A DNA stretch of 64,000 bases from JAHEGP01 sp963792875 (lineage in GTDB: Bacteria; Pseudomonadota; Gammaproteobacteria; Pseudomonadales; JAHEGP01). Below the pieces are notes generated by a model. It was not told the origin of the DNA. It searched no databases and was given only the letters and a program-made list of their open reading frames with translations. The position numbers and the translations under genes were made by a program. The DNA is taken from the NCBI GenBank assembly GCA_963792875.1, contig CAWBXV010000003.1, positions 248,001-312,000 of the forward strand. The letters are read 5' to 3'. Below are positions 46,597-55,714 of this stretch, piece by piece; the stretch's first letter is position 1; each line of letters starts with the position of its first letter.

Positions 46597-47137
46597 CTTT
46601 TACGACAGATTGCCGAGCCTGCCCCAGGTGATGACGGCCGTCATCGCCTGCCTCGGCGGCATCATCATCTACCTCGACCTGCAGGCCGCGGGATCGGCGG
46701 AGCTGCCGCCGCTGCCGCCACTGCCCGGAAGCTTGCAGGCAGCCGGGCCGCTGCCGGGCGGGTCCGCGGCGGCAGCGCTGCCGGACGTCAGGACGTTTGT
46801 CATCTTTGACAGCCACGCGCTGGCTGGCGGTGAGTACGAGCTCGCCATCGGCCGCCAGTTTGCGGACCTGAACGAATGGCAGGCCGGCGTGCCATCCTCT
46901 GAATGGTGTTATATCCCGCTCAATGGTTCGGGAGCGTTGGACTCCAAGCTGCATATCCGCAATTTCTCCGAGGGCGAACTGCTCGACTACACCATCACCG
47001 ACGCGGAGCTGAAGTCGGCGGGCCTCAACCGCAACCTGGTGCGCGAGGCGATGGGCAAGTGCGTGTTCATCCAGGAGCGGGGGATACCCGTCGAGCCGGG
47101 TCAGATCGTGATGAACGGCGCGCGGGGGTTCCTCTGA
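46589..47137 (+). CDS. single-anchor membrane protein of unknown function
   Basis: 182 residues. One N-terminal membrane helix (about 14-32: VMTAVIACLGGIIIYLDLQ) is followed by a proline-rich linker (LPPLPPLPG) and an extracytoplasmic domain (about 70-182) with two Cys. Not recognised. The start lies inside the end of the upstream coiled-coil gene, indicating translational coupling and probably a complex between the two proteins. Confidence 0.75.
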   Translation: MPDFYDRLPSLPQVMTAVIACLGGIIIYLDLQAAGSAELPPLPPLPGSLQAAGPLPGGSAAAALPDVRTFVIFDSHALAGGEYELAIGRQFADLNEWQAGVPSSEWCYIPLNGSGALDSKLHIRNFSEGELLDYTITDAELKSAGLNRNLVREAMGKCVFIQERGIPVEPGQIVMNGARGFL

Positions 47138-47211
47138 GGTGCTGTGAAAAGAGGCATTAGCGGAATCTTGCCGCGGCCTGCGTTACCGGGGCAGAAAAAA
47201 GGGACAAAAAT

Positions 47212-47317
47212 AAAGGGGACAGATTTATTTACCCGATACTGACTTCGCCCGGGTCACAGGTGGCAGGTGAATTTCCGTATGGCAGTGTTGGCTATAAATA
47301 GATGATCTGTCCCCTTT
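47212..47317. repeat. inverted repeat with AAAGGGGACAGAT arms (miniature element-like)
   Basis: AAAGGGGACAGAT (47212-47224) and its exact complement ATCTGTCCCCTTT (47305-47317) flank an 80-base interior. The left arm extends to the 20-mer AAAGGGGACAGATTTATTTA, found again at 56304-56323. Repeats with this core are common beside REP-type elements and IS200-like transposases in gammaproteobacteria; no transposase is present here. Confidence 0.75.
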
Positions 47318-47347
47318 GCCCCATGGCGTCCTCTCGGGTGCTCGCCG

Positions 47348-48937
47348 CTAAGGATGACAGGCTGCTTCACTGTCATGCGCAGCGGCCATCGGTCCCCCGG
47401 GGGGTTCAATCTGTTCCGCTTCCAGTTGCGCGCCCAGCGTGCGGATGGCGGCCACCAGGCCCTGAATGTCGGCCAGTTCGGTCATGGGGTTCAGCAGCGT
47501 GAGCTTGAGGAAGGCCCGCTCGTCGATGCGGGTCTGGCCGACGATGGCCCGGCCCGACAACAGCAGCCGGGTCTTGATTTCGCTGTTGATGGCGTCGATG
47601 GCGGCCTCAGGCAGATCGGCCGTCGGCAGGTAGCGGAATACCAGCGCGTTCAGCATCGGCGGGGTGGCCAGCTGGAAGCGGGCGTCCTCGCGCAATCCGT
47701 CCGCGACCGCGCGTGCCAGCGCGATGGTGTGGTCGATCATCTCTCCGAGTTGCTCAGTGCCCACGTGCTGCAGCGCGATAAAGGGTTTGAGTGCATCAAA
47801 GCGTCGGGTGGTCTGGATGGATTTGTAAACCAGATCGATCAGGCCGATAGCCTCATTGCTCTGCGGATTCAGGTAATCGGCGTGCAGGCGGACGTAGCGG
47901 AAGCGGTGCTTGTCCTGCAGCAGCAACACGCTGCAGGAGATGGGTTGGTAAAACAGTTTGTGGAAGTCCAGGGTGACCGAGTCTGCTTGCTCGATGCCGG
48001 CCAGCAGGTGCCGATGTTGCCGGCTGAAGCGCAGCGCGCCGCCGTAGGCTGCATCCACATGAAACCACAGGCCGTGGCCATGGGCCGCGTCGGCCAGCGC
48101 GCCGAGGTCGCCTATCGCGCCGAAGTCGGTGGTGCCGGCCGTGCTGACGTAGGCGATAGGCAGCAGGTCGCGGGCCTTGAGTTCGGCGATGGCGGCGTTC
48201 AGTGCGCCCGCTTCTTCGCCGAAGTCGCGCGCCGCTATTTTGACCACGGCGTCGCTGCCCAGCCCCAGGATGGAGGCGGATTGTTGCACGGAAAAGTGTG
48301 CATGTTCCGAGCACACGATGCGGTAGCGTCCGACCTCCGGGGGCAGGCCGCATCGCTGCACGTTCCAGCCCAGGCGGGTGGCGCTGTAGTGATCCCTGGC
48401 CAGCAGCAGCGCCATGAAGTTAGACAGGGTGCCGCCGCTGGTGAAGACGGCGTCGCTGTCGGCGCCCAGGCCGTAGAGCCGGCACAAGTCCTCTCCCAGC
48501 GCCTGCTCGATCATGGATGCCGCGGGCGCCTGGTCCCAGGAGTCCATCGACTGGTTGAAGGCGGAAATCAGCATTTCCGCGGCCAGCGAGGCGATGAAGC
48601 AGGGACAGTGCAGGTGGGCGACGCAGTGCGGATGATAGACGGAAATATTGTTTTCCAGCACCAGCGCGCGGGTGCGCTCGATGACTTCGGCCAGGGGGCG
48701 ACCGAGCGCCGGGAAGCGGTCCAGCGCGGCGATCTGCTGCCGCAGGTCGGCAGGGCTGGTTCCCGAGTAGGGCTGCTGTGCCCGGGAGATTGCACCGGCG
48801 ATGTCTCCGGCCAGCTGCTCGACGATGCGGCGGTAGCCAGCAACGCTCTCGGTGCGGTCGCTCAGGAAATAGTGTTTAAAGCGGTTGGTGTTGCTCTGGA
48901 CAATGCTGTCGGTGGGCAATGGCCGGGTTGAGGGCAT
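47348..48937 (-). CDS. ddc: PLP-dependent L-2,4-diaminobutyrate decarboxylase
   Basis: 529 residues of the group II pyridoxal-phosphate decarboxylase family. Visible are HPHCVAHLHCPCFIASLAAEMLISAFNQSMDSWDQAPAA, FTSGGTLSNFMALLLARD, the PLP phosphate region and the Schiff-base lysine in SVTLDFHKLFYQP. HVDAAYGG supplies the Asp that contacts the ring nitrogen. The directly upstream aminotransferase assigns it as diaminobutyrate decarboxylase, giving 1,3-diaminopropane. Glutamate or other decarboxylase activity is possible on sequence alone. The two genes are 186 bases apart on one strand. Confidence 0.88.
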   Translation of the reverse strand: MPSTRPLPTDSIVQSNTNRFKHYFLSDRTESVAGYRRIVEQLAGDIAGAISRAQQPYSGTSPADLRQQIAALDRFPALGRPLAEVIERTRALVLENNISVYHPHCVAHLHCPCFIASLAAEMLISAFNQSMDSWDQAPAASMIEQALGEDLCRLYGLGADSDAVFTSGGTLSNFMALLLARDHYSATRLGWNVQRCGLPPEVGRYRIVCSEHAHFSVQQSASILGLGSDAVVKIAARDFGEEAGALNAAIAELKARDLLPIAYVSTAGTTDFGAIGDLGALADAAHGHGLWFHVDAAYGGALRFSRQHRHLLAGIEQADSVTLDFHKLFYQPISCSVLLLQDKHRFRYVRLHADYLNPQSNEAIGLIDLVYKSIQTTRRFDALKPFIALQHVGTEQLGEMIDHTIALARAVADGLREDARFQLATPPMLNALVFRYLPTADLPEAAIDAINSEIKTRLLLSGRAIVGQTRIDERAFLKLTLLNPMTELADIQGLVAAIRTLGAQLEAEQIEPPGGPMAAAHDSEAACHP

Positions 48938-49123
48938 GGTTGGTTGCTCAATGAATTGACAGGAAACGCTCGCGGCGGCCAGGGGTGGCCGCGCTGGATC
49001 GGGGACGCCGGGTATCGCGTGGTCACGTCCCCGGGGATTTCCACCAGCGGTGGCACCGCCTGACCGCGAGCTGGCGAGTCGCCCGACACCGTCTTCGACG
49101 GTGTGGTCGCCGCGCCGGCGTGA

Positions 49124-50569
49124 TCAGGCGGTACAGGGTTCTGCCGGCGCGAGGGCGTGTTCTGCCGCCCGCACGGCATCGCGCAGGATGCTGCAGATGT
49201 GCAGCACTTGTTCCCCGGTGATGATCAGCGGGGGCATCAGGCGGATGACGCTGCCCTGGCGCCCGCCGGTCTCCACAATCAACCCGCGACAGAAACTCTC
49301 GTATTGAATGCGGCTTGCCATCTCGCCGAAGCGCTCGGGCTGGCCCTGCTGCATCCTGCCGCTCCAGGCATTGACGATTTCCATCCCCAGCATCAACCCA
49401 AGCCCCCGCACATCGCCGATGCACCGGGTCTCCCGCTGAAGCTGGCGCAGTTGCTCCAGAAATACATTGCCCATGAGCGTGGCGTTGCCCGCCAGATCGT
49501 GGCGGCGAATGTAGCGGATGGTGGCGATGCCTGCGGCCATGCCCAGCTGATTGCCGCGAAAAGTGCCGGCGTGTGCCCCCGGTCCCCATTTGTCCAGCTT
49601 CTCATGGTAGACCACGACGGCCATCGGCAGGGCGCCACCGATGGCCTTGGACAGCACCACCACATCGGGGACGATGCCGGCGTGTTCGAAGGCGAACATG
49701 CGGCCGGTGCGGCCCAGGCCGGTCTGCACTTCGTCGAGAATCAGGGGGATGTCCTGTTCCGTGGTGATGCGGCGCAGCTCGCGCAGGAACCGGGCGGAAG
49801 CGGGAATCTTACCGCCTTCGCCCTGGATGGCTTCCAGAATGATGCCGGCGGGCTTGACGATGCCGCTTTCGTCATCGGTCAGCAGATTCTCGATATAGGC
49901 GCTGCAATCGGTATCGACGCTGTCTGCGTTGCCAAACGGTGGCCGATACCGGTAGGGGTAGGGCAGAAACTGTACGTCGCTCATAAGCCCGGGAATATTC
50001 TTGGCGCTGAGCTTGCCCATCAGGCTCAGCGCTCCATGCGTCATGCCGTGATAGCCGCCCTGAAAGCTCATGATGCCGCGCCGGCCCGTGGCATGTTTGA
50101 CCAGCTTGATGGCCGCCTCGACCGCATCCGCGCCGGATGGCCCGCAGAACTGGATGCGGGCATGGCGCGCAAACTCTTCCGGAAAGAGGCTCAGTATCTC
50201 ATCGACGTAGGTTTGTTTGACCGGCGTGGTGATGTCCAGCGTCAACATGGGCAGGTCGGCGTCGAGCTGCTCGCGGATCGCGTTCTGCACAGCGGCGTGG
50301 TTATGCCCCAGGGCGATGGCGCCAGCGCCGGCGAGGCAGTCATAGTAGACGTTGCCATCCACATCCTTCAGATAGACGCCCTTGCCCTGCGCGAGCGCAA
50401 AGGGCAGTTTGCGCGGATAGGTGCGCGCATTTGACTCTGTTGCGGCCTGATGCGCGATGAACGACTGGCATTCAAGGCTCTCGGCAGGCATGCGCAATTC
50501 GCCGGGCAGGGCGCGTTTGTTGGTGAACGCGGCGAGGTCGTCGGAAAAGGGCAGGGCGTGAGCAGCCAT
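49124..50569 (-). CDS. dat: diaminobutyrate-2-oxoglutarate aminotransferase
   Basis: 481 residues from ATG 50569; an upstream start at 50593 adds eight. A class III aminotransferase with VYYDCLAGAGAIALGHNH, QFCGPSGADAVEAAIKLVKHATGR, LDEVQTGLGRTGRMFAFEHAGIVPD and the PLP lysine in VVLSKAIGGALP. It transfers an amino group from glutamate to aspartate semialdehyde to give L-2,4-diaminobutyrate, which Ddc then decarboxylates. The pathway links to LysC, whose product is the semialdehyde precursor. Confidence 0.92.
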   Translation of the reverse strand: MAAHALPFSDDLAAFTNKRALPGELRMPAESLECQSFIAHQAATESNARTYPRKLPFALAQGKGVYLKDVDGNVYYDCLAGAGAIALGHNHAAVQNAIREQLDADLPMLTLDITTPVKQTYVDEILSLFPEEFARHARIQFCGPSGADAVEAAIKLVKHATGRRGIMSFQGGYHGMTHGALSLMGKLSAKNIPGLMSDVQFLPYPYRYRPPFGNADSVDTDCSAYIENLLTDDESGIVKPAGIILEAIQGEGGKIPASARFLRELRRITTEQDIPLILDEVQTGLGRTGRMFAFEHAGIVPDVVVLSKAIGGALPMAVVVYHEKLDKWGPGAHAGTFRGNQLGMAAGIATIRYIRRHDLAGNATLMGNVFLEQLRQLQRETRCIGDVRGLGLMLGMEIVNAWSGRMQQGQPERFGEMASRIQYESFCRGLIVETGGRQGSVIRLMPPLIITGEQVLHICSILRDAVRAAEHALAPAEPCTA

Positions 50570-51298
50570 AAAGTAACAACTCATCCAGTTCAACGGTCAA
50601 TAAGAGGGGGTTCTTGCCAAGCACGTCGGCGAGGCACTTCGGCGAGGCACGGGGGCCTTCGGCGAGGCACTTCGGCGAGGCACTTCGGCGATGACGGCAT
50701 GACGGGTTTGCAAAAGGGGCTGGTGCCTTGCGGCGGTGACCATGGGTTCGCTTGCGCAAACAAAGCAATCTGGCATGTTCAAGGCGGTTGTCTCGCAACC
50801 TGGTCGCGGGCGATAAGGTGTCGAGCCGCGCGTCGACTTGGCCTACCATTGAAAGTTCAGGGTTGCCCTGGCCGGGAGCATATAAAGCTCAGGCACGCTG
50901 CGCCGGTTGCCGCTGCGCAGATCGGTCTGGCAGTGCGCCGTCACCCTTGAATCGCCCTGCCGCCAGGGCCATCGGACAATGATTGAGGTTAGCCTTAAAA
51001 CGTCGTTTGTACAGGTCGCAGCGTGCGGATGGCAAACACGCGAGCCAGGATGTCCGCGCGATGTGATCTGCATCACCCTGCTCGCACCTGAAAGGGTGGG
51101 CGCCGGACTGAATCGCGGACCCGGTGGTGCAGCGATGGCTCTGATGGGATAGCGCGCCACCAGGCGGACGATCGTGGCGCCGGGACTCGAATCACCCGAG
51201 CGGAAACAACCGCCGCGTGAGAAGATGCTGTCACAGCAATATCGGCCGTTACTATATCTGAAATCAACTTGACCCAACAGCACAGGGCGAATAAATAC
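50570..51298. other. intergenic region between dat and the outer-membrane gene
   Basis: This divergent interval (dat leftwards, the outer-membrane gene rightwards) should hold both promoters. It contains the 13-bp tandem repeat at 50625-50695. Short frames either side (such as 50843-51283 minus) lack ribosome-binding sites or known domains, so I see no protein gene here. Confidence 0.5.
50625..50695. repeat. 13-bp tandem repeat array upstream of dat
   Basis: The unit TTCGGCGAGGCAC appears at 50638-50650, 50658-50670 and 50671-50683. A copy lacking the first T is at 50626-50637 and a degenerate TTCGGCGATGAC is at 50684-50695. A 7-base GGGGGCC interrupts the series at 50651-50657. It lies 55-125 bases upstream of the dat start. 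Confidence 0.85.
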
Positions 51299-52114
51299 AT
51301 GCGCAAAAATTTCTGGGCCAGACAGGCTTCACGTCGTTACAGAAATCCTGTCGTCGCAGCGATGGCGCTGGTGGTGTGTGCCGCCGCGAATGCCGCAGGC
51401 GATGTCGCCGACAGCCCGTCGGACTGGCAGTTTGGCCTGGCTGTCTACCTGTGGGTGCCGAGTGTCAGCGGAGACCTCAAGCACGCTCCGCCGGATTACG
51501 GTGACGACCCCGAAGTCGATATCGGGAAGATCATCGACGCCATACAAATGGTTTTCATGGGGTCGTTCGAGGTGCGCAAGGGCGCTTGGTCAGGTTTCAC
51601 TGACCTGCTCTACATCGATATGGTCGACGAAAGATCAAAATCGGTCAACCTGCCGGACGGAGGCAGCTTTACGCTGGCCGACGCTGAACTCGATTTCGCC
51701 GCCTGGGTCTGGATCCTCGCCGGCGCCTATACGCCATGGAGCAGCCAGCATTCGCGCGTCGACGTGCTGGCCGGTGCGCGCTTGCTGGCGCTGGATACCG
51801 AACTCAGGCTGAGTGACATCGGTCCGTCCGGGCGTGAGCTGAGTTGGTCGGGCTCCTCCAGGCTATGGGACGGCATCGTTGGCGTGAAGGGCAGGCTGGG
51901 CCTCAATGAACACTGGTTCATGCCGTATTACCTCGATGTGGGGACAGGGGAAACCGACTACACCTGGCAGTTGTCCGGCGGTATCGGCTACGGTTTCGAC
52001 TGGGGTGATATCGTGCTGGATTATCGACACCTCCAGTACGGCCAGAGTCAGAATAATCTGATCCTGAAGCTGGCGCTCAGCGGCGGCAGGTTGGGCGTTG
52101 TCTTCCGGTTCTAG
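51299..52114 (+). CDS. outer-membrane beta-barrel protein
   Basis: 271 residues from ATG 51299. A signal peptide (about 18-42, ending ANAAG) is followed by alternating aromatic/hydrophobic strands (WQFGLAVYLWVPSVSG, AAWVWILAGAYTPW, HWFMPYYLDVGTG, WQLSGGIGYGFDWGDIVLDYRHLQYG), ending in a terminal Phe (VVFRF), the BAM recognition signature. No specific family; it resembles small porin-like or OmpW-size barrels with 10-12 strands. Confidence 0.8.
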   Translation: MRKNFWARQASRRYRNPVVAAMALVVCAAANAAGDVADSPSDWQFGLAVYLWVPSVSGDLKHAPPDYGDDPEVDIGKIIDAIQMVFMGSFEVRKGAWSGFTDLLYIDMVDERSKSVNLPDGGSFTLADAELDFAAWVWILAGAYTPWSSQHSRVDVLAGARLLALDTELRLSDIGPSGRELSWSGSSRLWDGIVGVKGRLGLNEHWFMPYYLDVGTGETDYTWQLSGGIGYGFDWGDIVLDYRHLQYGQSQNNLILKLALSGGRLGVVFRF

Positions 52115-52233
52115 CGCCGGCACCGCGTCGACCGGTTCCCGGTGTGCATCCGGGATGCCGGCGCGTGAGGTCGGGGCGGGGCTTTCAACTACAACAATGG
52201 CGACAAGCACGACACCAATCAGGAGCAAATGCC

Positions 52234-52818
52234 ATGGCCAACCATAAAACCCTTACCGCCGCGCTCGCGTGCTGCTGCCTGCTGGCGGCTTGCTCCGGCA
52301 CCCAGACCGCTGAGGGGGCCAAGGGCGGCGCTGCCAGCGGTGCCCTTGGCGGTGCCGTCGCCGGCGCTGTCGGCTCCTTGATCTTCGGCGGCAATCCGGT
52401 GTCGGGCGCGGCCAGCGGCGCTGCCATGGGTGCTGCCAGCGGCGCCGCGGTCGGCGCCGCCCATGGGGCCAGTCGGGACAAGGCCGATGCGCAGCGCCAC
52501 GTCGCGGAGCTGGGGCAGCACAACTACGACGGCTTTGTCGCCCTGGCCAACTGCAAGTACGAGGATGCGCTCGCTCTCGCCGCCAAGGGACAGCAGTACC
52601 AGGATCGCTACCACGCCGTCGCCGGCCTGTGGCTCGAGGCCATTACCTACGCGGACCAGACCCGCTATGGCGACGCAGAGAAACTGTTCCCTGCGCTGGA
52701 ACAGCAAGACCCGGACCTGCTGGATCGCAGCGACACCGAGCGGACCCTGAAAGACGGGTTGCGGCGGATACGCAATATCCGCGTCGACTACGGCCGCGCG
52801 CCGCAGTGTGGCAGCTAG
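52234..52818 (+). CDS. glycine-zipper lipoprotein
   Basis: 194 residues from ATG 52234, with AGGAG upstream. The lipobox LLAACSG places Cys at about 20. A dense glycine-zipper (about 29-80: GGAASGALGGAVAGAVGSLIFGG...AASGAAMGAASGAAVG) suggests tight helix packing in the membrane. A C-terminal soluble region (about 85-190) looks TPR-like (YDGFVALANCKYEDALALAAKGQQYQD...). It is probably an outer-membrane lipoprotein; its role is unknown. Confidence 0.8.
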   Translation: MANHKTLTAALACCCLLAACSGTQTAEGAKGGAASGALGGAVAGAVGSLIFGGNPVSGAASGAAMGAASGAAVGAAHGASRDKADAQRHVAELGQHNYDGFVALANCKYEDALALAAKGQQYQDRYHAVAGLWLEAITYADQTRYGDAEKLFPALEQQDPDLLDRSDTERTLKDGLRRIRNIRVDYGRAPQCGS

Positions 52819-52949
52819 CAGCCTGCCGCGTTCAGGGGTTGGCAGCGAGCCGGTTGGGACAACCTTCAACGCCGCCTGATCGGCCAGGGCGCCGATCGGC
52901 GCAGCGCCGCGACTGGACGGGGTGATACAAAGGGTGAACAATAGGGCGC

Positions 52950-53807
52950 ATGAACCGTTCAACCACCCTGGCCGCTGCGCTGTTGCTGGTCGCCCTGTCC
53001 AGTGCCGCGGCGCCGGCCGGTCACACGCTCGCGGTATCGGCAGGGTGGGCTGCTGACGGCGGCGCCGTCGCGGCCTTTCCGGCCCGGTCCGACCATGCCC
53101 CTACGGGCAGGCAGTTTCTGGTGGACACCTGGCGGCTGGCGCCGGCCGAGCGCGAAGCGGCGATTCTCGCCCAGATCCGGGCCGGCAACGTGCCGGGACA
53201 CCTGCGGCGACTGGTCCCGCTTTCGGTCCGCCACGCCCAGCATACGGCGACCCTCTATGTGCTGCCCGATTATCTCGCGCTGGGTTCGGACGATGACTAC
53301 ATCATCATCCCCATGGCACCGGGCACGGCGGTGGCCATCGCCCGGGAGTTCGGGTTCACCCTGCCGACCAGAAAGCTGGTGGACGACATCTACGCGCATT
53401 CCACCCTGCGGCTGGCACCGCAACCCATGCCGCCCGGGCAGCACATGGACTCGAACGCCTACTATCGCCTGCACGACCGCCACATCAAATCGCAGCTGGC
53501 CGGCAGCAGCGGCCCGCTGACCCTCATCGCCGGCCACAAGAAGGATATCGTGCTGACGCCGCGGCTTTCGCGGCAGCCCAGCCGGGTCGCCATCTACGGC
53601 TGGCACACCTGCGTCGGTTCCCCCATCCAGCCCCTGAGCCTCTACCACCCCGCCGACTACGTCGACTACAGTCACGGCGTGCGCCTGATCAGTCGGCGAG
53701 CGCTGGTCGATGGCCGGGAGGCCGACCTCTCCCAGGTCATCTCCGACCGCGAACTCAACCCGCTGGTCAGCGACGAGGGTTTCGTCTCACTGGCGGGGTA
53801 TCTGTAA
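52950..53807 (+). CDS. hypothetical secreted protein
   Basis: 285 residues with a signal peptide (about 1-22). The mature part contains DTWRLAPAEREAAILAQIRAGNVPGHLRRLVPL, DDDYIIIPMAPGTAVAIAREFG, GHKKDIVLTPRL and WHTCVGSPIQPLSLYHPADYVDYSHGVRLISRRALVDG. The conserved-looking His/Asp/Cys residues in the last region suggest an enzyme active site, possibly an amidase or peptidase, but no family is identified with certainty. Confidence 0.65.
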   Translation: MNRSTTLAAALLLVALSSAAAPAGHTLAVSAGWAADGGAVAAFPARSDHAPTGRQFLVDTWRLAPAEREAAILAQIRAGNVPGHLRRLVPLSVRHAQHTATLYVLPDYLALGSDDDYIIIPMAPGTAVAIAREFGFTLPTRKLVDDIYAHSTLRLAPQPMPPGQHMDSNAYYRLHDRHIKSQLAGSSGPLTLIAGHKKDIVLTPRLSRQPSRVAIYGWHTCVGSPIQPLSLYHPADYVDYSHGVRLISRRALVDGREADLSQVISDRELNPLVSDEGFVSLAGYL

Positions 53808-53869
53808 CCGCAACCAGGGCGGGCAATGGTCCCCCTGTCGCGACGGACACCGCAGGGTATCGCGCCGTA

Positions 53870-55036
53870 TCAGGGTGCGATGATGTGAGGCACGAACCGC
53901 GACAGGTCCTGGGTGATGCGGCTGCGGTCTTCGCGGATGGACAGGCCGACCGCGCGGTCGCCGACGAGCCAGGCACCGATCAGGGCATAATCGTCGCCGA
54001 ACCTGGCCAGGTCGTGGTAGCCCTGATAGATCACGCCCTCCTCGCCATAGGCGCCCCCGGAGCGCTCCACCACGCTGCCGTTCTCGATGATCTCGATGTT
54101 CGCGCCTTCGCGGGAATAGATCGGCTTTTTGACCAGGCGCGATTCGCTGCACCGGTGCAGATCGTCGGCGAAATAGGCGGGCAACAGATTGGGGTGGTGC
54201 GGGTAGCGGCGCCACAGCATCGGCAGAATCGCTTTGTTCGACAGCACGGATTTCCAGGCCGGCTCCAGCCAGTGAACGCCGGCTTGCGCGAGCTCGGGGG
54301 CGAACTCCTCGCGCAGCATGAACTCCCAGGGATACAGCTTGAAGCAGATGTCGATGTCTTCCCCGTCGGCGTCGACAAACTGCCCCCATTTGCCGAGCCC
54401 GATCTGTTCGATGGCGACATAGGCGGTGGCCAGGCCCGCTTCGGCGGCGCAGTCTTCGAGGTATTGCACGGTGCCGCGATCTTCCACGTTGTCCTTGCAC
54501 GACGCAAAGTACACCGGTTTGGCGGGCCACCGCCCCTGCAGCTCGCTGAAGCGCTGGATCAGGGCTTCCTGGATGCTGTTGAACTGGTCGGCAGCGGGCG
54601 GCAGGGTGCCGTCCCCGATGCGGTCTTCCAGCCACAGCCACTGAAAAAAGGCCGATTCGTACAAGGAGGTCGGCGTGTCGGCGTTGTTTTCCAGCAGCTT
54701 GGCCGGTCCCTTGCCGTCGTAGGCGAGATCCATGCGGGCATACAGGCTGGGCTCGCGGGCGCCCCAGGACGACGCCACCAGCTCCCAGTGGGCTTCGGGA
54801 ATGGCAAAGCGGCGCAGCAGCTCCTCGTCGCGGACCACCTCCTCGGCCACGGCCAGGCACATCTGTTGCAGCTCCTCGGTCGGGGCTTCGATATCGCCTT
54901 CGATCTGCTGCAGGCTGAACGCGTAGTAGCGGCTTTCGTCCCAGTAGGGCTCATCAAAGAGCGTGTGGAAGTCAAATCCGTACTCCCGGGCCTGCTGCTG
55001 CCAATGCGGCCGGGGGGTTACCAGGTGGCGCTGCAT
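53870..55036 (-). CDS. ygiC: glutathionylspermidine synthase-like ATP-grasp protein (YgiC/YjfC)
   Basis: 388 residues. It matches the GspS-like C-terminal synthetase family: DEPYWDESRYYAFSLQQI, GREPSLYARMDLAYDG-type strands, KLLENNADTPTSLYESAFFQWLW, DICFKLYPWEFMLREEFAP (ATP-grasp metal/nucleotide region), KPIYSREGANIEI and YQGYHDLARFGDDYALIGAWLV. In E. coli GspS this domain ligates spermidine to glutathione, while YgiC proteins lack the amidase half and have no proven substrate. It directly follows ygiB (0-base gap) in an operon with a DUF350 gene. Confidence 0.9.
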   Translation of the reverse strand: MQRHLVTPRPHWQQQAREYGFDFHTLFDEPYWDESRYYAFSLQQIEGDIEAPTEELQQMCLAVAEEVVRDEELLRRFAIPEAHWELVASSWGAREPSLYARMDLAYDGKGPAKLLENNADTPTSLYESAFFQWLWLEDRIGDGTLPPAADQFNSIQEALIQRFSELQGRWPAKPVYFASCKDNVEDRGTVQYLEDCAAEAGLATAYVAIEQIGLGKWGQFVDADGEDIDICFKLYPWEFMLREEFAPELAQAGVHWLEPAWKSVLSNKAILPMLWRRYPHHPNLLPAYFADDLHRCSESRLVKKPIYSREGANIEIIENGSVVERSGGAYGEEGVIYQGYHDLARFGDDYALIGAWLVGDRAVGLSIREDRSRITQDLSRFVPHIIAP

Positions 55037-55699
55037 TCAGCCCCCGTAACTGCGGCTGGTCGAGCGGGACGAGGCGGCGCTGCTGGCCGCCCGCGACTTC
55101 TGAGCCGCCATGGCGCCGAAGCCGCCGCTGCGGGTCACCCGGGCGGGTGCTGCCGGCTTGTGGAATGCCGACGGCGCCACCCGCACGCTGCTGTCGCCCC
55201 GCCTGCCCACGACGTCGCCCTTGCCAGTGACGATCTTGTCCTTGATCGGCGAGTTGGGGGCCGATGAGCTGTAGACCGGCGCCTGACGGATGGAGCGGCC
55301 GCCCATCAGGTTGCCCATCATATAGCCCATCATCATCGGCATGAACCAGCCACCGCCGAAGGCGCCCTGGTTGGCGTCGCTGCGCTGGTCATGGGCCGCT
55401 GCATTCTCCGGTGCCGGCTCACAGTTGCCGGCGCCGAAGTCCGCCTCGCACTGGGCCCGGCCGTCAAAGCGCGGCGCCGTAGCCAGGTGGTCCATCTGCG
55501 CGGAGCTGAACACCTGATCGCACAACTCCATCTTGTCCGGATAGGCCCGCTGGCACTCCTGGGCGTTGCGGTAGATGCCGGCTTCTTCCTGTCCGGGCGG
55601 TGGAGAGCAGCCGCTCAAGCCAACGGATACCGACAGCGTCGTGGCCATTGGCAGGGCCTTGCGGAAGCGCGGCCTCCGGACGTTCTGACTGCGTTTCAT
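55037..55699 (-). CDS. ygiB: DUF1190 lipoprotein-like protein (YgiB)
   Basis: 220 residues. An N-terminal signal with a lipobox-like VGLSGCSPP (Cys about 31) precedes the DUF1190 core (YRNAQECQRAYPDKMELCDQVFSSAQ...FDGRAQCEADFGAGNCEP), which has several conserved cysteines. A Gly/Met-rich stretch (GGGWFMPMMMGYMMGNLMGG) and a Ser/Arg-rich tail follow. YgiB is a secreted or lipid-anchored partner of YgiC in enterobacteria; function unknown. Confidence 0.88.
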   Translation of the reverse strand: MKRSQNVRRPRFRKALPMATTLSVSVGLSGCSPPPGQEEAGIYRNAQECQRAYPDKMELCDQVFSSAQMDHLATAPRFDGRAQCEADFGAGNCEPAPENAAAHDQRSDANQGAFGGGWFMPMMMGYMMGNLMGGRSIRQAPVYSSSAPNSPIKDKIVTGKGDVVGRRGDSSVRVAPSAFHKPAAPARVTRSGGFGAMAAQKSRAASSAASSRSTSRSYGG

Positions 55700-55714
55700 A
55701 GCCTCTCCTGTCTG

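Noticed and set aside
47354..48931. 525-codon plus-strand frame
   Set aside because: Exact antisense shadow of the decarboxylase gene.
50625..50695. CRISPR array
   Set aside because: Units are only 13 bases, directly abutting, without unique spacers or cas genes.
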